Below are positions 7,294-14,951 of a stretch of 64,000 nt of DNA, piece after piece (position 1 is the stretch's first letter; every line of letters begins with the position of its first letter). The translations under genes and the position numbers were made by a program. Under the pieces are notes generated by a model. The model was given only the letters and a program-made list of their open reading frames with translations, was not told the origin of the DNA and made no database searches. The stretch covers positions 1 to 64,000 of the forward strand of contig NZ_JACHEN010000012.1 in the NCBI RefSeq assembly GCF_014205875.1. Direction: 5' to 3'. This DNA comes from Anaerosolibacter carboniphilus (GTDB lineage: Bacteria > Bacillota > Clostridia > Peptostreptococcales > Thermotaleaceae).

Positions 7294-8016
7294 CTATTCT
7301 TGCGTTTTTACAGTGTAATATAGCTCACCAGAAGAGTCAATCATTACTGCATAGACATCCTCTATATTTGTTATACCTTTTCTAAGCAGCTGATTTTTTA
7401 ACCAGCTATTATCATATCCTAATTCTTTTAAATTTTCTTCAACAACCTTCCCATCATTCATAAGAAGAGTAGGAAGACCACCGCCCATTGTTTGAATATT
7501 TAAATCCTTTGGAGTTACAGGCTGATAATCGGATTTTTTGAGAACACTTACGTGACCACTAGTTTCTAAGACCGCTGCCTCTATCTCACTAATGTTGGGT
7601 GCATCTATACTTCTCATATCAGATAACAACAGTTCTAACGGGAAAAACGCTTTTGCCATATTAGGTCGGAGAATTTTTCCTCCTGAAATTAATGGTATGG
7701 ATTTTCCTAATACTATCTTAGCAAAGATTCTATTTTTTACAGCGATATATGAAATAAGATAGTGAAGAATGTATATAACAACAATAATAGCAACCGTGTT
7801 AATAAAACTTATTTTCGCTTCAAATAAGGGCGCTGCAGTAATTCCACCCATCATCCAGAAAAATGCAAAGTCATATCCTGCAAATTGTCCGCCAGCCCTG
7901 TGAGGTAAGACTTTTCCTTCAATATATAATAGAAATCCGACTGCAATACTGCGTAAAGCGAATACAAAGGGACTGATTTCATGAGCGCTTCCAAATACCT
8001 TTTTTAATAGTTCCAA
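7294..8016 (-). CDS. DUF421 (YetF-like) membrane protein
   Basis: A 240-residue protein with hydrophobic helices near residues 18-35, 45-65 and 70-95 and a C-terminal soluble domain with the family motifs SEIEAAVLETSGHVSVLKKS and VTPKDLNI. Family members sit in spore membranes and in mobile spoVA operons; their activity is not established. A TTG at 8016 follows AAGGAAGTGAT by four bases and is preferred. A GTG at 8043 would overlap the upstream DUF421 stop and has no separate site. It is the second gene of the operon. The N-terminal part is more divergent than in its paralogues, with a polar GQFAGYDFAFFW loop. Confidence 0.85.
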   Translation of the reverse strand: MELLKKVFGSAHEISPFVFALRSIAVGFLLYIEGKVLPHRAGGQFAGYDFAFFWMMGGITAAPLFEAKISFINTVAIIVVIYILHYLISYIAVKNRIFAKIVLGKSIPLISGGKILRPNMAKAFFPLELLLSDMRSIDAPNISEIEAAVLETSGHVSVLKKSDYQPVTPKDLNIQTMGGGLPTLLMNDGKVVEENLKELGYDNSWLKNQLLRKGITNIEDVYAVMIDSSGELYYTVKTQE

Positions 8017-8035
8017 TTCTATCACTTCCTTAAAT

Positions 8036-8734
8036 TTAGACACTTACATAAACTGTTCCATTTGCCTCCAACATAGCTAAAAATACATCTTTCAGATTCA
8101 TAATTCCCTTTTCCCTTAACCTTGTTATTAGCCACTCATGGTCTAGGCCCATCTGATGAAGATTCATTTCGTCTATCTTACCATCATAAATAAGAATTGT
8201 AGGCAGCGCTACCATTTTGGGCGGTAAGTTCATTTGTTTTCGCGTTAGAGGTAGCGCTTCAGGCTTTTTGATAACACTGATTTTTCCATAGGGTTCCAAT
8301 ACGATGGAGTCGATTTCTGATAGATTAGGAGCTCCTTTTAACCTTAATTGTCCTAAAAGGTTATCCAGCGTTACATGACAGTCAAGCATATTTTCTCTGA
8401 GAAACATGCCCCCCTTCATAAGTATTGTCGGTTTCCGATCGATTGCTTTAGGCCATTTTATATCCAAATAGGACAGTAATACATTCACGAAGGCATATAC
8501 GAAAACAATTACGATTCCAGAGGTAAGAGAAGATTCAGGATTTAGCATTCGAATGGCAGCTAAACTGACGATACCGGCGGCTACCAGATAATTATGACCT
8601 GATAAAATCCCTACTTGACGATGGCCCATCATACGAGTTGCAATAATTAATGCAATATAAAGGATGACAGCCCTTAAAGCTAAGGCGAAAACTGATAAAT
8701 CTTTACTCCCTTCCATAAAGGATTTCCAATCCAT
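8036..8734 (-). CDS. DUF421 (YetF-like) membrane protein
   Basis: The 232-residue protein is a canonical DUF421 member: helix 1 with the MMGHRQVGILSG signature at about residue 35-47, two more helices, then a soluble domain with SEIDSIVLEPYGKISVIKK and PTILIYDGKI. AGGAGG precedes the ATG at 8734 by eight bases. It leads an operon with a second DUF421 gene and two small helical proteins. A decayed copy of this gene lies at 2320-2490 and a frameshifted relative at 4139-4830. Spore-membrane localisation is inferred from the family's occurrence in spoVA-type operons. Confidence 0.9.
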   Translation of the reverse strand: MDWKSFMEGSKDLSVFALALRAVILYIALIIATRMMGHRQVGILSGHNYLVAAGIVSLAAIRMLNPESSLTSGIVIVFVYAFVNVLLSYLDIKWPKAIDRKPTILMKGGMFLRENMLDCHVTLDNLLGQLRLKGAPNLSEIDSIVLEPYGKISVIKKPEALPLTRKQMNLPPKMVALPTILIYDGKIDEMNLHQMGLDHEWLITRLREKGIMNLKDVFLAMLEANGTVYVSV

Positions 8735-9206
8735 AGCAAGTTCCTCCTAACTGACTTCCTTTAATTTTCTCTATTTGTGAAATACGCATTCCTCAGAGGC
8801 CTCATTTTGGGATTATACAATTATTGTTCTCAAAGAAGGAGCTAAAAATACAAAGCTCAAAGGGTTTACCTTCGAGCTTTGATATTGATTATTTACATAT
8901 ATTTATCATAGATAATCTCAAACATACTGAATTTTAGCTAACAGATTAAAGATAAATCGAAAATGCTGACGATACTCCTCTTTCGAAAATGGTAAATTGC
9001 AATCGTCATAATCTAATGATGTTCAATGGATAACAAAGAATAAATAGCAATTAATGATATCTTGGTGTCTCATATCACACTGGAATTGTTGGATTTAATA
9101 CAGTGTGTAGAAGGGAAAAAACAATAAACTACTGAAATGAATGTCTCAAGTCATGGCACGACAATTGCATATATAATCTGTAGTTATAAATTGAGGAGGA
9201 AAAAAA
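8735..9206. other. Divergent intergenic region with a hairpin
   Basis: This 472-base gap separates the DUF421 operon (minus) from the Lgt paralogue (plus). It holds an interrupted inverted repeat at 8852-8880 (AAAGCTC...GAGCTTT with inner AAGG...CCTT) that has a T-rich tail only on the minus strand. A TATAAT-like box lies near 9167 before the Lgt gene. No coding remnant was recognised. Confidence 0.4.
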
Positions 9207-10037
9207 GTGAAAGAACTATTTAGGGTTGGAGATCTTGGAATATATGTATTTGGCGTAGCAATTGCTTTCGGCATGCTAGCTGGATTATGGATTATGATGA
9301 AAGAAGCCAGAAGAAAAGGTATGGATAGCAGTAAAATGCTAGATTTAGCTCTATATACTATGATCGCTGCTGTTGTTGGGGCAAGAATATACTATATTTT
9401 GGCCTTTAATTTTGATCACTACCTTCAAAATCCTATAGAAATATTTCATTTCCGCAGTGGAGGTTTATCCATACAAGGGGCGCTAATATCAGGCGTTTTA
9501 TTTGCTCTATGGTATACGAAGAAAAACAATATTTCATTTTTACAAGCTGCGGATACTTTTGCGCCAGGAATTATCATTGGACAGGCCATTGGGAGAATAG
9601 GTTGCGATGTATTTGGAGTTCCTATGAGAAATGTTTATCCATGGGCAGTAAAGGTTGGTAATCAATTATTACATCCTGCACAGCTATATGAAATGTTTTT
9701 AGATCTAATATTATTTGCCTATCTTTGGAGAGGGAGAACCAGGATAAAATACAATGGAGAATTATTTATAAAATATATTATAGGATTTTCAATAAATAGG
9801 GCTATCGTTGAATTTTTTAGAAGTAATCCTATCGTAATTCAACCTTTTTCAATAGCGCATATAACGAGCTTTGTTATCATTATTTTGGCGTTATTTATTG
9901 GAAGAATTATCAAGCGTAAGCAATCAGATTTTCAGAAGGATTTAGTAGGCAGTGAAGTCAATGTTTCAATTTTGGAATATGTATTCATTGCTGCTATTGG
10001 TTTGATAGGTACATGGATATATTACAACATTCATTAA
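9207..10037 (+). CDS. lgt: Prolipoprotein diacylglyceryl transferase paralogue
   Basis: Lgt moves diacylglycerol from phosphatidylglycerol to the lipobox cysteine of prolipoproteins in the membrane. The 276-residue protein has about seven helices, the GARIYYILAF segment, HFRSGGLSIQGAL (catalytic-His region), GQAIGRIGCDVFG and LHPAQLYE. In standard Lgt the signature reads G-R-x-G-N-F; here Asn-Phe is replaced by Cys-Asp. GAGGAGG precedes the ATG. It heads an unusual three-gene run with a NusG-domain-II protein and a methyltransferase, so it may be specialised for a particular substrate rather than being the housekeeping copy. Confidence 0.88.
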   Translation: MKELFRVGDLGIYVFGVAIAFGMLAGLWIMMKEARRKGMDSSKMLDLALYTMIAAVVGARIYYILAFNFDHYLQNPIEIFHFRSGGLSIQGALISGVLFALWYTKKNNISFLQAADTFAPGIIIGQAIGRIGCDVFGVPMRNVYPWAVKVGNQLLHPAQLYEMFLDLILFAYLWRGRTRIKYNGELFIKYIIGFSINRAIVEFFRSNPIVIQPFSIAHITSFVIIILALFIGRIIKRKQSDFQKDLVGSEVNVSILEYVFIAAIGLIGTWIYYNIH

Positions 10038-10054
10038 TAAGAAGGGCTGATACG

Positions 10055-10441
10055 ATGACGAAATGGGATAAGCTATTAATAGCATTTATACTTGTTGCCA
10101 GTGTATTTGGAATGATATTTACCGCAGCTTCTGCGGCAAATGTTGGGCAAAGATATGCTACTGTGACTGTTGATGGTAAGGTTATTAAGAAGATATCCAT
10201 TGAAAATAATGGAAAAGTAAAAAACTATGAATTTCAGTTCGGTAATCATACAGGATATATTGAAGCAAAGGATGGCGCTGTGCGAATGCTTGAAATGAGT
10301 AGAGCAATTTGTCCTGACGCCATATGTTCTGATACAGGCTGGATTAATAAGAAATATCAAAGCATTGTTTGCTTGCCTAATAGAATTGTTGTGAGCTTTG
10401 AAGATGGGCAAGAAGCAGATGTAGATATGATAGCATTTTAA
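10055..10441 (+). CDS. Membrane-anchored NusG domain II protein
   Basis: A 128-residue protein with one N-terminal membrane segment (residues 5-27) and an extracellular beta domain with the family pattern A-x-V-x-x-D-G-K-x-x-x-x-I, followed by ICPDAICSDTGWI and SIVCLPNRIVV. The three cysteines (C-x4-C and C-L-P-N) are conserved in this family, which in Clostridia is often found near Gx-type transporters and flavin-transfer systems. AAGGGCTGAT lies before the ATG at 10055, 17 bases after the lgt stop, so it is co-transcribed. A thiol-redox or export role is inferred only from the cysteines and family context. Confidence 0.8.
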   Translation: MTKWDKLLIAFILVASVFGMIFTAASAANVGQRYATVTVDGKVIKKISIENNGKVKNYEFQFGNHTGYIEAKDGAVRMLEMSRAICPDAICSDTGWINKKYQSIVCLPNRIVVSFEDGQEADVDMIAF

Positions 10442-10513
10442 ATTACGGACAAACTAACAAAAATACTGGTTCAATCGCTAAGGGGATTGAATCGTTCAAA
10501 GGGAGTGACAAAA

Positions 10514-11128
10514 ATGGATAACCATACGGAGAAAATAAGAAGAAGGTTCGATAGGGTATCGACTTTATATGATGTATTGGAAAGTCCCATGGAATTAATG
10601 GCACTGAAAAAATGGCGATTAGAAGTAATGAATGAGTTAAAAGGGAAAGTACTTGAAGTAGGGGTTGGCACAGGAAAAAACATAGAACACTATCCTGAAG
10701 GGTTAGATATAACAGCCATTGATTTTAGTGAGAAGATGTTAGCCAAAGCAAAGGATAAAGCAGAAAGACTTGGAAAAAAGGTAGATCTTAGGAACATGGA
10801 TGTACAAAAGTTAGAATTTCCAGACCAGACCTTTGATACCATATTCACAACCTGTGTTTTTTGCTCTGTACCTGATCCGATAAAAGGGTTGAAAGAGATG
10901 GGACGGGTATGTAAATCAAACGGAAAAATCATCATGATCGAACATGTAAGAAGTGAAAGCGCGGTATTAGGGCTGGTGATGGATCTATTCAATCCGCTGG
11001 TTGTAAACCTTTATGGTGCAAATATTAATAGGCGTACTGTGGAGAATGTGTACAAAGCTGGTTTTACCAAGGTTGAGGTTAGTAACCTCTCTAGTGATAT
11101 TGTAAAGAAAATACAAATATTCTGCTAG
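10514..11128 (+). CDS. SAM-dependent methyltransferase, UbiE/PmtA-like
   Basis: A class I methyltransferase of 204 residues. It has the motif I loop VLEVGVGTGKN, an acidic D-F-S-E after strand 2, DVQKLEFPDQTFD (motif II/III) and the P-x-x-x-LKEMGRVCK helix typical of ubiquinone/menaquinone and phospholipid methyltransferases. AAAGGGAGTGAC precedes the ATG at 10514. It follows the Lgt and NusG-II genes by about 70 bases and probably shares their transcript. The C-terminal region YGANINRRTVENV is like phosphatidylethanolamine-type enzymes, which would fit a membrane lipid substrate, but this is not proven. Confidence 0.82.
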   Translation: MDNHTEKIRRRFDRVSTLYDVLESPMELMALKKWRLEVMNELKGKVLEVGVGTGKNIEHYPEGLDITAIDFSEKMLAKAKDKAERLGKKVDLRNMDVQKLEFPDQTFDTIFTTCVFCSVPDPIKGLKEMGRVCKSNGKIIMIEHVRSESAVLGLVMDLFNPLVVNLYGANINRRTVENVYKAGFTKVEVSNLSSDIVKKIQIFC

Positions 11129-11186
11129 GAAGTAGGGTTGTTTTATGTAGTTAGAGTAAACAACTAGGGAGGGTTTGGAACACTGA

Positions 11187-11336
11187 TTGCTGAAAGTTTC
11201 TGTACAAAAAACTCCTGTTGAACTGGCTTCAGAACAAGTGACGCATTATGAAAATGATTTGTGGCAATGAACGAATATGTGGAGAATAGTAGAACCCTAT
11301 AGCAATGAAGTGCAAGAGCAAATTATTAAGAACTAA
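11187..11336 (+). pseudogene. Short coding remnant, family unknown
   Basis: One frame stays open over 50 codons apart from a single TGA, giving VELASEQVTHYENDLWQ, the stop, then MWRIVEPYSNEVQEQI and a final TAA. Composition is protein-like, and a strong terminator follows at once. No start codon with a ribosome site is visible. It is probably the 3' end of a lost gene; I cannot name the family. Confidence 0.35.
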
Positions 11337-11346
11337 AGTTTCCAAG

Positions 11347-11391
11347 AAGATAGATGGGAACCCTTAATTACGGGTTCCCATCTATCTTTTT
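11347..11391 (+). terminator. Strong rho-independent terminator
   Basis: A perfect 17-bp stem (11347-11363 with 11372-11388) has an eight-base loop and a T5 run. It follows the remnant at 11187-11336 and probably ends the Lgt-NusG-methyltransferase transcript. Confidence 0.9.
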
Positions 11392-11534
11392 AAGTTGTAA
11401 GTAAATATCAGTTTTTCGGCAATATGCAAATGGATTAATCCAATTATATATTTTTAGTATAAGGGGCGAATAATGTTTTAAATACTATATAAAATAATAC
11501 CTTAATCTTCACTTTCTTCAGAGTCAAATAGGTT

Positions 11535-11755
11535 AGTTTTATAGGCTTTAACGGACATAAGATTTTAGATCATTTGGGCCAAATTGCAGCATCAACAGGG
11601 TTTGCGTGCCATTCTGGTCTTACTACCTATTCCCTGTACTAAAGGCTATGGGTGTTTCAGAAGAACAAGGACGTGGAGCAATCCGCTTTAGTCTTGGAAG
11701 GTATACTATGAAAAGAAGATATAAATTTCGTTCTTGAAAAATTAGAAAATATTAT
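11535..11755 (+). pseudogene. Remnant of a class V cysteine desulfurase (NifS/IscS-like)
   Basis: Three frames in turn give the C-terminal part of a cysteine desulfurase: GHKILDHLGQIAASTGFACH with SGLTTYS; after a frameshift PVLKAMGVSEEQGRGAIRFS with LGRYTM; after another, EDINFVLEKLENI. The ASTGxACHSG loop contains the catalytic cysteine of the family, and the RGAIRFSLGRYT motif is its C-terminal hallmark. The N-terminal two thirds, including the PLP lysine, are absent. With two frameshifts and no start this is a dead fragment. Confidence 0.85.
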
Positions 11756-11782
11756 TATATAGTTACTTTCATCACAATAGCA

Positions 11783-11831
11783 AGAGCCTATCTAGACTGG
11801 TTTATTCATAAACTTTGCCTAAATAGGCTCT
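11783..11831 (+). terminator. Hairpin after desulfurase remnant
   Basis: AGAGCCTAT (from 11783) pairs with ATAGGCTCT (to 11831) across a long loop, followed by AAGTTCTTTAT. It is 30 bases past the desulfurase remnant and was probably its terminator. Confidence 0.45.
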
Positions 11832-12118
11832 AAGTTCTTTATATGCCATAGAAAAAAGGTTTAAAAGTTCAATGAAAATTAGACGAAGTCAAATCCCAAA
11901 TTCACAACCGATAGTTTTCTTAGCGTTAAGTCGGAAATGTTGGCGTGATCCAAAATATAGAAAAAAATTCGCCTATACGATGGTATAGGATTCATATTAT
12001 AAGTGATTGAGAAGCCAAAGCAAATCTTGGTTTGCGGTCATAAAGGATCATGGCTCACTGCTTGAAAACGGTATCTGAAATGTAGGGGTGTTCCGTCCTA
12101 CCAAACCGAAATACTTGC

Positions 12119-12165
12119 AAAAGGAAAGATATATTCTACCAAATAGAAGAGATCTTTCCTTTTGT
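12119..12165 (+). terminator. Hairpin with 12-bp stem
   Basis: AAAAGGAAAGAT (12119-12130) pairs perfectly with ATCTTTCCTTTT (12152-12163) and is followed by GTATATT. No intact gene precedes it; the stretch 11832-12118 has stops in all frames and no recognised remnant. Confidence 0.45.
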
Positions 12166-12217
12166 ATATTGCAGTTTTGCGCGAATCATTTCCATGCAGA
12201 AAATTTGCTTGTGGCTG

Positions 12218-12244
12218 TTTTTTACACGAATCGTTGCCGTATAC
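12218..12244. repeat. Short dispersed repeat, copy 1
   Basis: TTTTTACACGAATCGTT, two variable bases and CGTAT recur at 13491-13514. Copy 1 sits just upstream of the DUF1232 gene, copy 2 between the DUF1657 and CBO0543-type genes. Confidence 0.5.
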
Positions 12245-12281
12245 CTTATTGTAAAAGTATTTCATATATGAGGTGGAAATG

Positions 12282-12662
12282 ATGAAATTATTTGACGATT
12301 TGAAAATTCAGGCTGAAAAAATAAAAAAAGACCTAAGTATTTTGTACTTGGCCTATAGAAAACCTGAAGTTCCTTGGTATGCTAAAGTTTTCATTGCTTT
12401 GATAGTTGGTTACGCTCTAAGCCCTGTAGATCTAATACCTGATTTTGTTCCGATATTAGGATATCTAGATGATCTCATTTTAATTCCAATAGGTATTACT
12501 TTAGCCATCAAATTAATTCCTGCGGAAGTTATTGAATCTTGCAGATTAGAAGCAGAAGATTTGTTTAAAGATGGGAAACCTAAAAGTTGGAAAGCTGGGG
12601 CTATTATCATCTTAGTATGGTTACTGGTTGCTGTATTTGTAATTCATAAATTCACAAGATAG
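12282..12662 (+). CDS. DUF1232 (YkvA-like) membrane protein
   Basis: The 126-residue protein contains the DUF1232 core: WYAKVFIALIVGYALSPVDL followed by IPDFVPILGYLDDLILIPIG, with the invariant SPxDLIPD and GYLDDL motifs, and a second membrane segment at the C-terminus (about residues 103-122). GAGGTGG lies five bases before the second of two tandem ATGs, at 12282. Family members are small membrane proteins of unknown function, often in stress-related settings. It appears monocistronic and sits in a region of decaying genes. Confidence 0.88.
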   Translation: MKLFDDLKIQAEKIKKDLSILYLAYRKPEVPWYAKVFIALIVGYALSPVDLIPDFVPILGYLDDLILIPIGITLAIKLIPAEVIESCRLEAEDLFKDGKPKSWKAGAIIILVWLLVAVFVIHKFTR

Positions 12663-13035
12663 ACAACAAGCGGAATTGTTGGGTTAATTTCTAGTCTTGT
12701 AGGAAGTGCTGAACCAATTAGAGTGCCTTTTCTTTTGTAGCTAGATCTCTCGCGAATTTAGGCAGGAGAAAAACTATCATGGTTTTGCAACAAGAAAGTG
12801 TTTTTGTCTTAAAAATGTAAATAGCGTATGAAACTTATACTTTTGCATGTTTAATCTTTAAAGTGGGCTAAAAGCAAGAAATAGCTCTAATGGTTACCTT
12901 AGCGTGGGATTTGACAATGTTGGCGAGACCCCTAATAGGCGTTATTTTTGGTGCTATATGGATAAATAAAAACAAAGTAGATTAACATAAATTGGAATCT
13001 ACTTTGCTTCTGATGCTACCACTACCCCTTTACTA
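12663..13035. other. Intergenic with hairpin and one side of a 21-bp repeat
   Basis: A hairpin at 12974-13005 (AAAGTAGATT with AATCTACTTT, 12-base loop) probably terminates on both strands between DUF1232 and the convergent DUF1657 gene. Bases 12985-13005 recur exactly at 13518-13538. A short open frame at 12891-12986 encodes MVTLAWDLTMLARPLIGVIF and a few more residues; it has no ribosome site and is probably a remnant. Confidence 0.4.
12985..13005. repeat. 21-bp direct repeat, copy 1
   Basis: Twenty-one bases beginning ACATAAATTGG are identical at 13518-13538, 533 bases apart, on both sides of the DUF1657 gene. The following bases (CTCTG/CTTCTG) are also similar, so the duplicated segment may be about 30 bases. 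Confidence 0.7.
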
Positions 13036-13242
13036 TTATTGCTGCTTATTCAATTGATTATTTTGGCTTAAGTAATCTAGCCTGTCGTTTAAAAATTGTA
13101 AATGCCTATCAATATCCGATTTCATACCGTTGAACATCTGTTTTGCTTGTTGATCTTCGGTTGATTCTGCCATCATCGAATAACTGCCTTTCGCAGCTTC
13201 ACAGGATGCTATTGCTTTTTGCAAATCACTTTGTACAGTCAA
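13036..13242 (-). CDS. DUF1657 protein
   Basis: The 68-residue, all-helical protein begins TVQSDLQKAIASCEAAKGSY and continues with AESTEDQQAKQMFNGMKSDI, a close fit to DUF1657. This family accompanies spoVAC-spoVAD-spoVAE and yetF genes in spore-forming Bacilli and Clostridia, so a spore role is likely. A TTG at 13242 lies three bases after an AGAGGTGAT site and fits the family's usual MTVQSDL start; the GTG at 13251 lies inside that site. A single cysteine is present. It stands alone here, apart from the DUF421 operon. Confidence 0.88.
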   Translation of the reverse strand: MTVQSDLQKAIASCEAAKGSYSMMAESTEDQQAKQMFNGMKSDIDRHLQFLNDRLDYLSQNNQLNKQQ

Positions 13243-13490
13243 ACTAATCACCTCTCTTTCGTTGATGATAGTTTAACCAAAATGTATTGAATAATTCTAT
13301 ATTTAGATTTATCTTGATTTTTCCATTACATCACTTCTAAATTATTTTCATCTATATCCTTTATCGCAAGATATTTTTATTTTATGAATTAAAGGAAACT
13401 TCAAAAAGGGGTTTCCTTTAATAAGGTTATAACATCAACATTATTCTTAAAAAGAGCCAATATTTTAGCCGCGGTTTTATTCTGTGCAGT

Positions 13491-13538
13491 TTTTACACGA
13501 ATCGTTTTCGTATCCCACATAAATTGGAATCTACTTTA
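13491..13538. repeat. Second copies of both short repeats
   Basis: Bases 13491-13514 repeat the motif at 12218-12244 and bases 13518-13538 repeat 12985-13005 exactly. The two motifs are adjacent here but 740 bases apart in their first copies. The rest of 13243-13625 is AT-rich and holds no gene that I can recognise. Confidence 0.6.
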
Positions 13539-13625
13539 CCTCTGGATGCGATACTCCTACGACCGTTCCACTCGACAATTTACATAAATTTACATTTACT
13601 TTTCAGTACATAACACGGTTGCTGG

Positions 13626-13880
13626 TATTACCCCTACATGCTTGCTTATCAATACTTCCCCACATGGAAGGGTTTTATAGCAGCAAATATTCTAATCTCT
13701 GCCATCTTTTCCTTTCTGTCGGAGCCGCTGCTTGTATGGCTAGGTCTTTATGAACTCCACGGATGGAAATACATTTATTCCTTTCCCATCTATGTTGCTA
13801 TTGCGATTGTAAGCAAGTGGATTACAGAATTCTTTGCCAGAAAGCAGGCAGCCTCTGTAAATAAGCATGAAAGAAGCTGA
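13626..13880 (+). pseudogene. C-terminal fragment of a CBO0543-family membrane protein
   Basis: The open frame gives WYYPYMLAYQYFPTWKGFIA and on to SEPLLVWLGLYELHGWKYIY and SFPIY, matching the last half of the CBO0543 family of small clostridial and bacillar membrane proteins, normally about 150-180 residues. In-frame TAA just upstream (near 13610) removes the N-terminal helices and there is no ribosome site before the ATG at 13638. It is therefore a truncated remnant, although an 80-residue product could in principle be made. Confidence 0.65.
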
Positions 13881-14019
13881 AGCACCATAATAAACTTCAT
13901 CGTTTTTTTTGAAACTTATTGTTATGTTTATAGAACAGAAGCTCGTAATTCATTGCTTCCCACGAATTATGGGCTTTTCAATATTTAGTACAATTCATTA
14001 AAATATATAAAAATGAATT

Positions 14020-14073
14020 ATAGTTGTAATTGCAACTATTATACGATATAATATAGTTGCAAATGCAACTATA
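14020..14073 (+). promoter_or_regulatory. Promoter with twin MarR-type operators
   Basis: Two related palindromes flank the promoter: ATAGTTG-n6-CAACTAT (14020-14039) and TATAGTTGC-AAAT-GCAACTATA (14052-14073). A TTGTAA -35 at 14024 and a TATAAT -10 at 14047 are 17 bases apart and each overlaps one palindrome. This is a clear autoregulatory layout for the MarR gene that starts at 14088. Confidence 0.85.
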
Positions 14074-14087
14074 TACTAGGAGGAATT

Positions 14088-14537
14088 ATGGTGGATTTAA
14101 CAACGGAAAGCATAGGGAAATGGATTTCTCTTTTATATCGATATTCTCAAACCTACTTAAATGAAGAACTAGAACAGTTTAATCTGGGTAGTGGTCAGTA
14201 TATTTTTTTGTTACATCTATATGGTAAGGATGGTATTAATCAAGCGGAGCTCTCATCAAGGATCTGTATTGATAAAAGTACTACTGCAAGAGCAATAGAC
14301 CATCTGGTAAAAGAAGAATATGTGGTTAGAAAGGAAGATCCTGAAGATAAAAGAGCTTATAAAATATATATTACGGAAAAGGCCTTGCAGATAAAGCCAA
14401 GCTTACATGAGGTATTGGAGCGATGGAATAATATTATTGCAGATGGGTTTTCAATGGAAGAAAGGCGGTATTTACTCAATTCCCTGCAAAAGATGTCTGA
14501 CAATGTTTTATCCTACTATAAAACCTATGAAGAATAG
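14088..14537 (+). CDS. MarR-family transcriptional regulator
   Basis: A 149-residue winged-helix regulator. The recognition part reads INQAELSSRICIDKSTTARA with AIDHL, and the wing is VRKEDPEDKRAYKIYIT, with the D-x-R salt-bridge pair typical of MarR. AGGAGG lies four bases before the ATG. The two palindromes at its promoter imply autorepression. It is a paralogue of the MarR protein at 34327, sharing GINQ, IDK, ARAI and DxRAYKxYxT. The tautomerase and DUF169 genes downstream may belong to its regulon; ligand unknown. Confidence 0.93.
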   Translation: MVDLTTESIGKWISLLYRYSQTYLNEELEQFNLGSGQYIFLLHLYGKDGINQAELSSRICIDKSTTARAIDHLVKEEYVVRKEDPEDKRAYKIYITEKALQIKPSLHEVLERWNNIIADGFSMEERRYLLNSLQKMSDNVLSYYKTYEE

Positions 14538-14604
14538 ACGTAATGAAAGAAGCAAAGTTTTATGGAAAGATCTATGAAAAATAATCAGAAAGGAGGTGGA
14601 AATG

Positions 14605-14793
14605 ATGCCAGTGATTACATTGGATGGCCCGAAGCTTACCAAAGAACAAAAGGCTCAACTTGTAAAGGAATTTGTCACAAAGGCCAGCGAAATACTTAAT
14701 CTTCCTGAACAAGCTTTTGTTACCATTGTTCGAGAAAATGACTTTGACAACATAGGCAATGGAACGACATTACTATCTGATAGACATAAGTAA
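14605..14793 (+). CDS. 4-oxalocrotonate tautomerase-family protein
   Basis: The small enzyme family uses an N-terminal proline as general base after removal of Met. Here the second of two tandem ATGs, at 14605, is followed by Pro (MPVITLDGPKLTKEQKAQLV), so this start is required; AAAGGAGGTGG lies six bases upstream. The 62-residue length and the helix after strand 1 fit the 4-OT subunit. The usual Arg/Phe active-site residues are not obvious, though FVTIVRE has the conserved second strand. Substrate unknown. It follows the MarR gene by 67 bases. Confidence 0.85.
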   Translation: MPVITLDGPKLTKEQKAQLVKEFVTKASEILNLPEQAFVTIVRENDFDNIGNGTTLLSDRHK

Positions 14794-14838
14794 CGCTTAT
14801 ACAACAGATGGGCATTGCGTTGTAGATTTTAGTATTCA

Positions 14839-14892
14839 ACCAGACTTGTACGCTTCTGTAACATATACTTTTTTGTACAAGTCTGGTGCTTT
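14839..14892 (+). terminator. Terminator after tautomerase
   Basis: ACCAGACTTGTAC (14839-14851) pairs perfectly with GTACAAGTCTGGT (14874-14886), followed by GCTTTCTT. It ends the MarR-tautomerase unit and separates it from the DUF169 gene. Confidence 0.8.
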
Positions 14893-14951
14893 CTTAAAAT
14901 CCAATACATAAAAACCATGGTTTTAAAACTTAAAATAAAGGAGGGACCAAC

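Noticed and set aside
12088..12282. A 64-residue open frame before the DUF1232 gene
   Set aside because: It runs through a hairpin and a dispersed repeat, has no ribosome site and an unnatural composition.
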